A stretch of DNA of 6,356 nucleotides from JBBSUX01 sp038234045 (GCA_038234045.1 JBBSUX010000206.1:1-6356); one strand, 5' to 3'; shown: positions 1 through 6,223, numbered from the stretch's first letter. The notes: generated by a model from the sequence alone, not told the origin. Numbers and translations are program-made.

Positions 1-475
1 GGGCCGCTTCCAGCAAAGGAGCCGGGTGAGGCTTGGAATATGGGGTGCTATCTCCGCTCACCAAGGTCTCCGCCCTGCCCAGCAAAGGCATGGCAGCAAC
101 GAGCGGTTCGGAAAAGCGTCCCGCCTTGTTGGTGACAATCCCCCAGCGAATGCCCGAGTGCTCCAGACAATCAAGGAGTGTTTCGACGCCGTCGAAGGCT
201 GCTGTCGTCCGGGTGATGCACCGTTCATAGTTCGAGAAGAACTCCTCGCGCATCGATGCGTATCCGTCAGCATCAGGACCAATCGCAAAGCCCACCCCCA
301 GCATGCCTCGAGCGCCAGCACCAGCCATTGACCGATAGGCAGCGGCACCGAGCGCGGGGAGCCCCCGCACGATCCGCATTTCCTCCACGGCGCCAGCCAG
401 ATCGCCTGCGCTGTCGACCAAAGTGCCATCGAGATCAAAAAGGACCGCGTCGAAGGGAGGCGGCGAAGAGCTCAA
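1..475 (-). CDS. gph: HAD-family phosphatase, Gph/MupP type (3' end cut by window edge)
   Basis: Haloacid dehalogenase-superfamily phosphomonoesterase; 158 codons are visible and the C-terminal part lies beyond the left edge. The N-terminus reads MSSSPPPFDAVLFDLDGTL, with the catalytic nucleophile and acid Asp14 and Asp16 in DLDGT. The cap domain follows (about 22-95), then motif II VTNK (Thr115) and motif III lysine in YSKPHPAPL (Lys148). The final Mg-binding Asp motif is outside the window. The start is TTG: a GGAGG lies 7 nt upstream, and TTG overlaps the ubiG stop as TTGA, which implies translational coupling. The usual annotation is phosphoglycolate phosphatase, which removes 2-phosphoglycolate. 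However, the cap (GAGARGM, FDGVETLL) and WGIVTNKAGRFSEPL resemble, from memory, MupP, the N-acetylmuramate-6-phosphate phosphatase of peptidoglycan recycling, also encoded next to ubiG in Pseudomonas. The family is certain; the substrate is not. The longest open frame nearby (58-438) is out of frame with these motifs. Confidence 0.9.
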   Translation of the reverse strand, partial: MSSSPPPFDAVLFDLDGTLVDSAGDLAGAVEEMRIVRGLPALGAAAYRSMAGAGARGMLGVGFAIGPDADGYASMREEFFSNYERCITRTTAAFDGVETLLDCLEHSGIRWGIVTNKAGRFSEPLVAAMPLLGRAETLVSGDSTPYSKPHPAPLLEAA

Positions 476-1194
476 GAACGTGCCTCCGGATCCCGGCGCG
501 CAGCGATCATGTAATTCACACTCGTGTCACTACCAAGCCAGTAACGCTGCGTCAAAGGATTGTGGGAAAGCCCGGTGCTATGGCATATCTCGAGGCTGGC
601 ACCCCGACAGTACATTGCCAGCTCGCTCGGACGGATGAACCTCGCATACTCGTGAGTGCCACGCGGCAGCAGGTTCAGGACATATTCGGCGCCCAGGATT
701 GCAAGAAGAAACGCCTTGGCGTTGCGGTTGATGGTGGAGAAAAACACCCATCCTCCCGGCTTGACCATGCGGGCACATGCGGCGACGACCGATTCCGGAT
801 GCGGCACATGCTCCAGCATTTCCATGCAGGTCACCACGTCAGCCTCTTCCGACACCTCGGCCGCATAGTCCTCTGCACTGATTTCCCGATATTCGACTCC
901 CGTGGTACCGGCTTCAAGAGCGTGCAAGCGAGCCACTTTGAGGGATCGGGTTGCCAGATCTATACCCATTACGTTGGCGCCTTTTCGGGCCATTGCATCG
1001 GAAAGGATACCGCCTCCGCAGCCCACATCTACGACCTGCGCGCCTTTCAGCGGGGAAATCCCATCGATCCAGCCGAGACGAAGCGGATTGATCTGGTGCA
1101 GCGGACGGAACTCGCTCTCGGTATCCCACCAGCGATGAGCGAGATCTGAAAATTTGGCCAGTTCGGCTTGGTCGACGTTGGTGTTTGTTGTCAT
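472..1194 (-). CDS. ubiG: Ubiquinone biosynthesis O-methyltransferase UbiG
   Basis: SAM-dependent class I methyltransferase, 240 aa (E. coli UbiG is also about 240). It performs both O-methylations of ubiquinone synthesis, on the 2-polyprenyl-6-hydroxyphenol and the 3-demethylubiquinol intermediates, and acts at the inner membrane. The N-terminal FSDLAHRWWD (15-24) and PLHQINPLRLGWI (31-43) are UbiG signatures. Motif I VVDVGCGGG is at 54-62. The acidic residue that binds the SAM ribose is Asp79 in GIDLA. CMEMLEHVP is at 123-131, and KPGGWVFFSTINR follows as the late Rossmann strand. The ATG at 1194 gives the standard N-terminus but has no clear Shine-Dalgarno sequence. The gene lies downstream of the ompA terminator with only about 48 bp free, so it either has a promoter in that short gap or depends on readthrough; I see no convincing promoter. 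It overlaps the following phosphatase gene by 4 nt. Confidence 0.97.
   Translation of the reverse strand: MTTNTNVDQAELAKFSDLAHRWWDTESEFRPLHQINPLRLGWIDGISPLKGAQVVDVGCGGGILSDAMARKGANVMGIDLATRSLKVARLHALEAGTTGVEYREISAEDYAAEVSEEADVVTCMEMLEHVPHPESVVAACARMVKPGGWVFFSTINRNAKAFLLAILGAEYVLNLLPRGTHEYARFIRPSELAMYCRGASLEICHSTGLSHNPLTQRYWLGSDTSVNYMIAARRDPEARS
483..487 (-). promoter_or_regulatory. Ribosome binding site deciding the TTG start of gph
   Basis: GGAGG on the minus strand lies inside the last codons of ubiG, 7 nt before the TTG at 475-473. No ATG or GTG is available between this site and the DLDGT motif in the phosphatase frame, so the site supports TTG as the true initiator. Confidence 0.75.
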
Positions 1195-1242
1195 GCGCTA
1201 TTGCGTGAAGGCCGCTGCCCGGCGGTTTGCGGAACGAAAATG

Positions 1243-1274
1243 AAAAAAGCCCACAGGCTTTCGCCTGCGGGCTT
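1243..1274 (-). terminator. Intrinsic terminator of ompA
   Basis: On the minus strand, arms AAGCCCGCAGGC and GCCTGTGGGCTT (12 bp, one G-U wobble) close a GAAA tetraloop, and the 3' arm runs into a tract of six T. It lies 22 bp after the ompA stop codon. The plus-strand reading has no T tract after the stem, so it should act only on minus-strand transcription and insulate ubiG from the highly expressed ompA. Confidence 0.92.
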
Positions 1275-1296
1275 GATATTAATCCGGAAGGACTAA

Positions 1297-1962
1297 TTAC
1301 CGAGCACGCGTTCCGACCACTTCGATCTCGACGCGACGGTTCTTGGCGCGACCAGCGGCAGTCTTGTTGCTCGCAACCGGTTGGGATTCACCCTTGCCTT
1401 CAGTGTAAACGCGGTTCTTCTCGATACCACGGGACACCAGATAAGCCTTAACAGCTTCAGCGCGGCGGACCGACAGCTTCTGGTTGTATGCATTAGTACC
1501 AACGGAGTCAGTGTGACCCACGGCGATAATCACTTCGAGGTTCACGTTCTTGACCTTGCCGACCAGATCGTCGAGCTTGGCTTTGCCAGCAGGCTTCAGA
1601 ACCGACTTGTCGAAGTCGAAGAATGCGTCGGCAGCGTACGTCACCTTGCTTGCCGCTGCTGCAGGAGGCTTAGCAGCTGGCGCAGGAGCGGGCATCACGG
1701 CTGCAGGAGCAGGAGCTGGTGCAACTTCAGCAACCTTTACCAGTGCGCCGTCGCAACCGACAGCAGCCGTAGCAGGTGTCCAGTTGGCATCGCGCCAGCA
1801 GTATTCGTTGGTGCCGTTTTTCCAGACCAACTCACCAGTACCGTTTTGCCAGTTGTCGATGCGGTTGCCACCGTCGGCAGCAGTTACACGGGTCTGCGCG
1901 CCAGCGGCCGTAGCGATCGCAGCGACGGCAAACAGCATCGCCACTTTGTTCAATTTCTTCAT
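1297..1962 (-). CDS. ompA: OmpA-family outer membrane protein with peptidoglycan-binding domain
   Basis: 221-aa secreted precursor. A signal peptide (about 1-22: KK, then an Ala-rich hydrophobic core, ending AGA before Gln23) directs Sec export. Residues 33-72 form a short Trp- and Cys-containing module (DNWQNGTGELVW, NEYCWRDANWTPAT, GCDG) with two cysteines, Cys55 and Cys70, that could form a periplasmic disulfide. An Ala/Pro linker follows (about 78-104). The OmpA C-terminal domain covers about 107-216: FFDFDKSVLKP, GHTDSVGTNAYNQKLSVRRA with Asp152, and NRRVEIEV with Arg210. The last two contain the family's diaminopimelate-binding Asp and Arg. The protein is too short for the eight-stranded barrel of E. 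coli OmpA, so it probably tethers the outer membrane to peptidoglycan through another N-terminal anchor or partner. The start has AGGAG 4 nt upstream. The gene is monocistronic, ending at a strong terminator, and diverges from gyrA. Confidence 0.95.
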   Translation of the reverse strand: MKKLNKVAMLFAVAAIATAAGAQTRVTAADGGNRIDNWQNGTGELVWKNGTNEYCWRDANWTPATAAVGCDGALVKVAEVAPAPAPAAVMPAPAPAAKPPAAAASKVTYAADAFFDFDKSVLKPAGKAKLDDLVGKVKNVNLEVIIAVGHTDSVGTNAYNQKLSVRRAEAVKAYLVSRGIEKNRVYTEGKGESQPVASNKTAAGRAKNRRVEIEVVGTRAR

Positions 1963-1966
1963 GGTT

Positions 1967-1971
1967 CTCCT
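1967..1971 (-). promoter_or_regulatory. Strong ribosome binding site of ompA
   Basis: AGGAG on the minus strand, within AAGAGGAGAACC directly before the ATG. It is the best Shine-Dalgarno sequence among the genes that start with ATG in this window, which fits high expression of an abundant envelope protein. Confidence 0.85.
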
Positions 1972-1978
1972 CTTGGGG

Positions 1979-2000
1979 AAAAAGCCGCAGCCGCGCTGCG
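1979..2000 (-). promoter_or_regulatory. ompA leader hairpin followed by a T tract
   Basis: On the minus strand, CGCAGC and GCTGCG (1986-2000) pair perfectly around a 3-nt GCG loop. They are followed by GC and five T (1979-1983), then by the ompA ribosome binding site. The shape is terminator-like but lies in the 5' untranslated region. It may stabilise the mRNA, attenuate transcription or serve as a small-RNA target. The structure is visible; the role is inference. Confidence 0.45.
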
Positions 2001-2049
2001 AATCAATACGTCGTCAGTGACCATCACCAAAAACGTTGAAGTTGATTGT

Positions 2050-2078
2050 GCCATAGGGATATCCGGTGGCGTTGCCAA
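2050..2078 (-). promoter_or_regulatory. Candidate sigma-70 promoter for ompA
   Basis: On the minus strand, TTGGCA (2073-2078; five of six to the -35 consensus) is followed after exactly 17 bp by TATGGC (2050-2055; three of six to the -10 consensus). The 5' leader would be about 80 nt and include the hairpin. An alternative closer to the gene is TTGGTG, 16 bp, TATTGA. The choice between them is uncertain. Confidence 0.35.
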
Positions 2079-2079
2079 A

Positions 2080-2095
2080 ACGGTACGGATACCGT
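2080..2095. repeat. Perfect 6-bp inverted repeat between ompA and gyrA
   Basis: Arms ACGGTA and TACCGT are separated by CGGA. The repeat sits next to the candidate ompA -35 box (2073-2078) and about 55 bp upstream of the candidate gyrA -10. A related palindrome, GGATATCC, lies at 2057-2064 inside the spacer of the candidate ompA promoter. Possible operator; no regulator can be named. Confidence 0.4.
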
Positions 2096-2151
2096 AGGAC
2101 TGGTCCGCTTTTCCCAGGAGATGTTGCTGTCGAGCTACAGAGGCTTGCGCC

Positions 2152-2157
2152 TAAAAT
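2152..2157 (+). promoter_or_regulatory. Candidate -10 box for gyrA
   Basis: TAAAAT matches the -10 consensus at five of six positions and lies 31 bp before the gyrA ATG, which gives a short leader of about 25 nt. No good -35 sits at 16-18 bp; the nearest attractive hexamer, TTGCTG (2124-2129), is 22 bp away. This weak -35 arrangement would fit a supercoiling-sensitive promoter, but that is inference. Confidence 0.4.
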
Positions 2158-2188
2158 CAAAGCTACTTCCGGGACAGCACGTACCTCA

Positions 2189-4894
2189 ATGACCTCCTTC
2201 GCAAAAGAAACCCTCCCCATTAGTCTAGAAGAGGAAATGCGCAGGAGCTACCTCGATTACGCCATGAGCGTGATTGTGGGTCGGGCATTGCCAGATGCGC
2301 GTGACGGCCTGAAGCCGGTACACCGTCGCGTGCTGTTTGCCATGCACGAGCTGAACAACGACTGGAACAGGCCCTACAAGAAATCGGCCCGCATCGTGGG
2401 CGACGTGATTGGTAAATACCATCCGCACGGCGACAGCGCGGTATACGACACGATTGTGCGGATGGCCCAGGATTTCTCCCTGCGCCACATGCTGGTGGAC
2501 GGCCAGGGCAATTTCGGCTCGGTAGACGGCGACAACGCCGCTGCGATGCGTTATACCGAAATTCGCCTCGCCAAGATCGCGCACGAGATGCTCGGCGACA
2601 TCGACAAGGAAACCGTCGATTTCGGCCCCAACTATGACGGTAGCGAAAGGGAGCCGCTGGTCTTGCCCAGCAAGTTGCCCAACCTGCTGGTTAACGGTTC
2701 GTCAGGGATCGCTGTTGGAATGGCCACCAACATTCCTCCCCACAACCTGAATGAGGTAGTTGACGCCTGCCTGCACCTGCTGCATCACCCCGAGGCAAGC
2801 ATCGACGATCTGATGGAGATCATTCCCGCGCCGGATTTCCCAACGGCCGGCATCATCTACGGGATCAATGGTGTGAAAGACGGCTACCGCACGGGTCGCG
2901 GCAGGGTCGTGATGCGTGCCAAGTGCCATTTCGAGGATATCGATCGCGGGCAGCGTCAAGCGATCATCGTTGACGAGCTTCCCTATCAGGTCAACAAGAA
3001 GACGCTGCAGGAGCGCATGGCCGAGCTGGTGCACGAGAAAAAGATCGAAGGCATCAGTCACATTCAGGACGAGTCCGACAAATCGGGCATGCGCCTTGTG
3101 ATCGAACTCAAGCGCGGCGAAGTTCCCGAGGTGGTGCTGAACAACCTCTATAAACAAACGCAGCTGCAGGACACGTTCGGCATCAACATGGTGGCGCTGA
3201 TCGACGGGCAGCCCCGCCTGTGCAACCTGATGGATCTGGTCCGCGTCTTCCTGCAGCACCGGCGCGAGGTGGTCACGCGACGCACGGTGTTCGAACTGCG
3301 CAAGGCGCGCGATCGCGGCCATGTGCTTGAGGGCCTGGCGGTGGCGCTGGCCAACATCGACGAATTCATCCGCATCATCCGCGAATCGCCGACACCGCCT
3401 GTCGCCAAGGCAGAGCTGATGCTTCGCAGCTGGGACAGCAAGCTGGTGCGCGAGATGCTGACGCGCACGCGTGCAGACGGCGGCACGGTGAATGCGGACG
3501 ACTACCGACCGGAAGGCCTCGGCATCAACTTCGGAATGGGCAATGACGGCCTCTATCGCCTGTCCGACACCCAGGCGCAGGAAATTCTGCAAATGCGGCT
3601 GCAACGCCTCACGGGACTTGAGCAGGACAAGATCGTTGCTGAATACAAGGATGTCATCTCGGTCATCGAAGACCTGCTGGACATCCTGTCGAAACCCGAG
3701 CGCGTCTCCATCATCATCGGCGACGAGCTCACTGCCATCCGCACCGAGTTCGGCCAAACCAAGCTGGGAGCACGTCGCAGCCTGGTCGAGCACAGCTCCT
3801 ACGACCTGTCGACCGAGGACCTGATCACACCGACCGACATGGTGGTGACTATCTCGCACACCGGCTATATCAAGAGCCAGCCCCTGTCGGAATACCGTTC
3901 GCAGAAACGCGGCGGCCGCGGCAAGCAGGCCACGGCGACCAAGGAAGACGACTGGGTCGAGCAGCTCTTCATTGCGAACACGCACGACTACATCCTGTGC
4001 TTTTCCAATCGCGGCAGGCTGTACTGGTTGAAGGTATGGGAAGTTCCCGCCGGTTCACGCGGTTCGCGGGGCCGGCCGATCGTCAATATGTTTCCGCTGC
4101 AGGAAGGCGAGAAGATCAACGTGGTGCTGGCACTCACCGGCAAGTTCCGCAGCTTCCCGGCTGACCACTACGTTTTCATGGCGACCCGCATGGGCACGGT
4201 CAAGAAGACAGCGCTGGAAGAATTCAGCAATCCGCGCAAGCTCGGCATCATCGCCGTGAACCTCGACGAAGGAGATTTCCTGATCGGCGCGGCGCTCACC
4301 GACGGGCAGCACGACGTAATGCTGTTCTCCGACGGCGGCAAAGCCGTCCGGTTCGACGAAAACGACGTGCGCCCGCTGGGTCGTCAGGCGCGCGGCGTGC
4401 GCGGCATGATGCTGGAGGAAACGCAGGGCGTGATCGCCATGCTGGTAGCCGAAGACGAAAGCCAGAGCGTGCTCACCGCCACTGAAAACGGATACGGCAA
4501 ACGCACCAGCATTACCGAATACACCCGCCATGGACGCGGCACCAAGGGGATGATCGCCATCCAGCAAAGCGAGCGTAACGGCAAGGTGGTTGCCGCCACT
4601 TTGGTGCGCCCGGATGATGAAATCATGCTCATTACCGATCGTGGTGTCCTGGTGCGCACGCGGGTATCCGAAATTCGCGCGCTCGGCCGTGCAACGCAGG
4701 GTGTCACGCTGATCGGTCTGGACGAAGGTTCGCGCCTGACAGGGCTGCAACGAATCCTCGAGAATGACGCGACGATTGCGGCTTTGGCGGATGAGTCGGT
4801 CGATGAAGATGGCAATCAAGTATCTGGCGCAGAGGGATCTCCGGATGACGGGGAGCCCGGTGCCTCGGCACCTGACGCGCCTGAAGAGGGTTAA
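2189..4894 (+). CDS. gyrA: DNA gyrase subunit A
   Basis: 901-aa DNA breakage-reunion subunit of gyrase (A2B2 with GyrB), which introduces negative supercoils using ATP; cytoplasmic, nucleoid-associated. The N-terminus MTSFAKETLPISLEEEMRRS and the numbering through residue 122 match E. coli, with catalytic Tyr122 preceded by Arg121. The winged-helix and tower regions are followed by coiled coils, then the C-terminal pinwheel with six visible blade repeats (about 552-569, 602-619, 662-679, 709-729, 761-778, 811-829). The GyrA box needed for DNA wrapping is QKRGGRG at 572-578, a conservative variant of QRRGGKG. The last 44 residues carry 14 acidic and no basic residues. Ser83 and Asp87 are the quinolone-susceptible residues. 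The frame is open back to an ATG at 2066, but the 41-residue extension is not GyrA-like and crosses the promoter region, so 2189 is preferred although its Shine-Dalgarno is weak. No T-tract terminator follows. Confidence 0.98.
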   Translation: MTSFAKETLPISLEEEMRRSYLDYAMSVIVGRALPDARDGLKPVHRRVLFAMHELNNDWNRPYKKSARIVGDVIGKYHPHGDSAVYDTIVRMAQDFSLRHMLVDGQGNFGSVDGDNAAAMRYTEIRLAKIAHEMLGDIDKETVDFGPNYDGSEREPLVLPSKLPNLLVNGSSGIAVGMATNIPPHNLNEVVDACLHLLHHPEASIDDLMEIIPAPDFPTAGIIYGINGVKDGYRTGRGRVVMRAKCHFEDIDRGQRQAIIVDELPYQVNKKTLQERMAELVHEKKIEGISHIQDESDKSGMRLVIELKRGEVPEVVLNNLYKQTQLQDTFGINMVALIDGQPRLCNLMDLVRVFLQHRREVVTRRTVFELRKARDRGHVLEGLAVALANIDEFIRIIRESPTPPVAKAELMLRSWDSKLVREMLTRTRADGGTVNADDYRPEGLGINFGMGNDGLYRLSDTQAQEILQMRLQRLTGLEQDKIVAEYKDVISVIEDLLDILSKPERVSIIIGDELTAIRTEFGQTKLGARRSLVEHSSYDLSTEDLITPTDMVVTISHTGYIKSQPLSEYRSQKRGGRGKQATATKEDDWVEQLFIANTHDYILCFSNRGRLYWLKVWEVPAGSRGSRGRPIVNMFPLQEGEKINVVLALTGKFRSFPADHYVFMATRMGTVKKTALEEFSNPRKLGIIAVNLDEGDFLIGAALTDGQHDVMLFSDGGKAVRFDENDVRPLGRQARGVRGMMLEETQGVIAMLVAEDESQSVLTATENGYGKRTSITEYTRHGRGTKGMIAIQQSERNGKVVAATLVRPDDEIMLITDRGVLVRTRVSEIRALGRATQGVTLIGLDEGSRLTGLQRILENDATIAALADESVDEDGNQVSGAEGSPDDGEPGASAPDAPEEG

Positions 4895-4939
4895 CTTTGG
4901 TCGAAGTTTGCGTTCGGGATCACCCAGCCGGCGACCGGT

Positions 4940-4963
4940 GCGTCTGGGGCGTCTGGGGCGTCC
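4940..4963 (+). repeat. 9-bp tandem repeat downstream of gyrA
   Basis: Two exact copies of GCGTCTGGG (4940-4948, 4949-4957) are followed by a partial third copy (GCGTCC). It is non-coding, lying between gyrA and serC, and is most simply explained by replication slippage. Confidence 0.6.
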
Positions 4964-4975
4964 GACGAGTGTCGA

Positions 4976-4999
4976 CTTACGCGCTGCTTACGCAAGCGC
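4976..4999 (+). repeat. Phased CTTACGC repeats with GCGCT/AGCGC ends, upstream of serC
   Basis: CTTACGC occurs at 4976-4982 and again at 4987-4993, an 11-bp spacing or about one helical turn. The stretch 4981-4999 is 19 nt long and begins GCGCT and ends AGCGC. The second inverted repeat (5048-5066) has the same length and the same ends. This could be a pair of binding sites flanking the serC promoter region; the function is unknown. Confidence 0.35.
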
Positions 5000-5004
5000 A
5001 GTCC

Positions 5005-5033
5005 TCCACTGAAACCCGTCATTTCGCTATCCT
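5005..5033 (+). promoter_or_regulatory. Weak candidate promoter for serC
   Basis: TATCCT (5028-5033; four of six to the -10 consensus) has TCCACT (5005-5010; three of six to the -35 consensus) 17 bp upstream. It lies between the two inverted-repeat elements. A serC promoter here is plausible, but transcription may also continue from gyrA because no terminator is seen between them. Confidence 0.25.
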
Positions 5034-5045
5034 GAATGTAGCTGG

Positions 5046-5068
5046 TAGCGCTTACGGAATAAGCGCTA
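5046..5068. repeat. Perfect 9-bp inverted repeat directly upstream of serC
   Basis: TAGCGCTTA and TAAGCGCTA are exact reverse complements separated by CGGAA. The right arm ends 24 bp before the serC ATG. No T run of terminator quality follows, so it is more likely an operator for a dimeric regulator or a leader hairpin than a gyrA terminator. Confidence 0.7.
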
Positions 5069-5092
5069 AAGCGGTATTTGATTGATGAAAAT

Positions 5093-6196
5093 ATGAATCG
5101 CCCTTACAACTTCTCCGCGGGACCAGCGGCCATCCCTGAAGAGGTGCTGTGGCAAGCTGCGGCTGAAATGCTCGACTGGCACGGCAGCGGCATGGGCGTG
5201 ATGGAAATGAGCCACCGCGGCAAGGAGTTCATCTCGATCTACGAGCAGGCTGAGCAGGATCTGCGCGACCTGCTGGCCGTACCATCGAATTTCCGCATTC
5301 TTTTCATGCAGGGTGGCGGCTTGGCCGAAAACGCCATCGTCCCGATGAACCTGTCTGGCGGCGGCGTGGTCGACGCGCTCATCACCGGGAGCTGGAGCCA
5401 GAAATCGGCCAAAGAGGCGCGGCGCTACGCCAAGGTGCACATCGTCGCAAGCGGCGAGGCAGACCACTTTCACAGCATCCCCGACCCGACTTCGTGGCAG
5501 CTCAGCAGTGAGGCCAGCTACCTGCACATCTGCGGCAACGAAACCATTCACGGGGTTGAATTTCATACTTTGCCCGACCTCAAGGCGCTCGGCAGCAAAG
5601 CCCCTTTGGTCGTCGATTTCTCGTCCCACGTGGCCTCACGCCCGGTGGACTGGTCGCGCATCGGGCTCGCCTTTGGCGGTGCCCAGAAAAATCTCGGTCC
5701 TGCTGGAGTCACGCTGGTGGTGGTGCGCGAAGACCTGATCGGCCACGCCCTCCCCTTTTGCCCCAGTGCGTTCGATTACCGCAATGTGGCGGACAACGAC
5801 TCGATGTTCAACACGCCACCCACGTGGGCGATCTACGTCGCGGGCTTGACCTTTCAGTGGCTCAAGCGCCAGACCGAAGGCGATCTCTCGGGTGTAGAGG
5901 CGATGGAGGCGCGCAACATCGCCAAGGCAGCTTTTCTGTACGACGCCATCGACCAGTCACAACTTTATGTGAACCCGGTCGATCCGGCTTGCCGTTCCCG
6001 CATGAATATTCCGTTCATGTTGTGTGACGAAAGCCGTAACGAAGCCTTTCTGACCGGCGCCCGGGAGCGCGGACTTTTGCAGTTGAAAGGCCACAAATCG
6101 GTGGGAGGGATGCGTGCGAGTCTCTACAACGCCATGCCGATTGAGGGCGTCGAAGCGCTGGTCACTTACCTCAACGATTTCGAAAAGGCCAGCTGA
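5093..6196 (+). CDS. serC: Phosphoserine aminotransferase SerC
   Basis: PLP-dependent class V aminotransferase, 367 aa (E. coli 362). It converts 3-phosphohydroxypyruvate and glutamate to 3-phosphoserine in serine biosynthesis, and the related pyridoxine-pathway substrate to 4-phosphohydroxythreonine; cytosolic homodimer. The family start MNRPYNFSAGPAAIPEEVL is clear. Substrate-binding His41 and Arg42 are in MSHRGKEF. PLP contacts include Trp101 (GSWSQK), Thr151 (NETIHG) and Asp175 (VVDFSS), and the Schiff-base lysine is Lys199 in GGAQKNLGPAG. The C-terminal GLLQLKGHKSVGGMRASLYNAMP is also typical of SerC. The ATG at 5093 matches the family. An in-frame TTG at 5078 would add five residues and is less likely; neither has a good Shine-Dalgarno. 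pheA follows after 27 bp, so the two are probably cotranscribed. Confidence 0.97.
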   Translation: MNRPYNFSAGPAAIPEEVLWQAAAEMLDWHGSGMGVMEMSHRGKEFISIYEQAEQDLRDLLAVPSNFRILFMQGGGLAENAIVPMNLSGGGVVDALITGSWSQKSAKEARRYAKVHIVASGEADHFHSIPDPTSWQLSSEASYLHICGNETIHGVEFHTLPDLKALGSKAPLVVDFSSHVASRPVDWSRIGLAFGGAQKNLGPAGVTLVVVREDLIGHALPFCPSAFDYRNVADNDSMFNTPPTWAIYVAGLTFQWLKRQTEGDLSGVEAMEARNIAKAAFLYDAIDQSQLYVNPVDPACRSRMNIPFMLCDESRNEAFLTGARERGLLQLKGHKSVGGMRASLYNAMPIEGVEALVTYLNDFEKAS

Positions 6197-6223
6197 GCGC
6201 ATCGCGTGCCCAGCCTCCTGCGC

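Noticed and set aside
58..438. A 126-aa minus-strand open frame overlapping gph
   Set aside because: It is out of frame with the HAD motifs. The frame starting at TTG 475 carries DLDGT, VTNK and the motif III lysine.
256..1149. A 297-aa plus-strand open frame opposite ubiG and gph
   Set aside because: Low-complexity Arg/His-rich translation spanning two well-supported minus-strand genes.
1381..2097. Plus-strand open frames opposite ompA (1381-2097 and 1550-2020)
   Set aside because: They are antisense to a convincing signal-peptide plus OmpA-domain protein, and their Ala-rich stretches mirror its Ala/Pro linker.
2066..2188. A 41-residue N-terminal extension of gyrA from an upstream ATG
   Set aside because: The extension has no GyrA character, while the peptide from 2189 aligns residue for residue with the known GyrA start. 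The extension also covers the candidate promoter.
2702..3985. A 427-aa open frame antisense to gyrA
   Set aside because: It is a shadow of GC-biased gyrA codons: His/Arg/Val/Ala-rich composition, no domain, and no ribosome binding site recognised.
4055..4819. A 254-aa open frame antisense to the 3' half of gyrA
   Set aside because: It has the same shadow composition, lies wholly inside gyrA and shows no recognisable motifs.
5046..5080. The serC-proximal inverted repeat as an intrinsic terminator of gyrA
   Set aside because: Downstream sequence is AAGCGGTATTTGATT, without a continuous T tract, and the stem is only moderately GC-rich.
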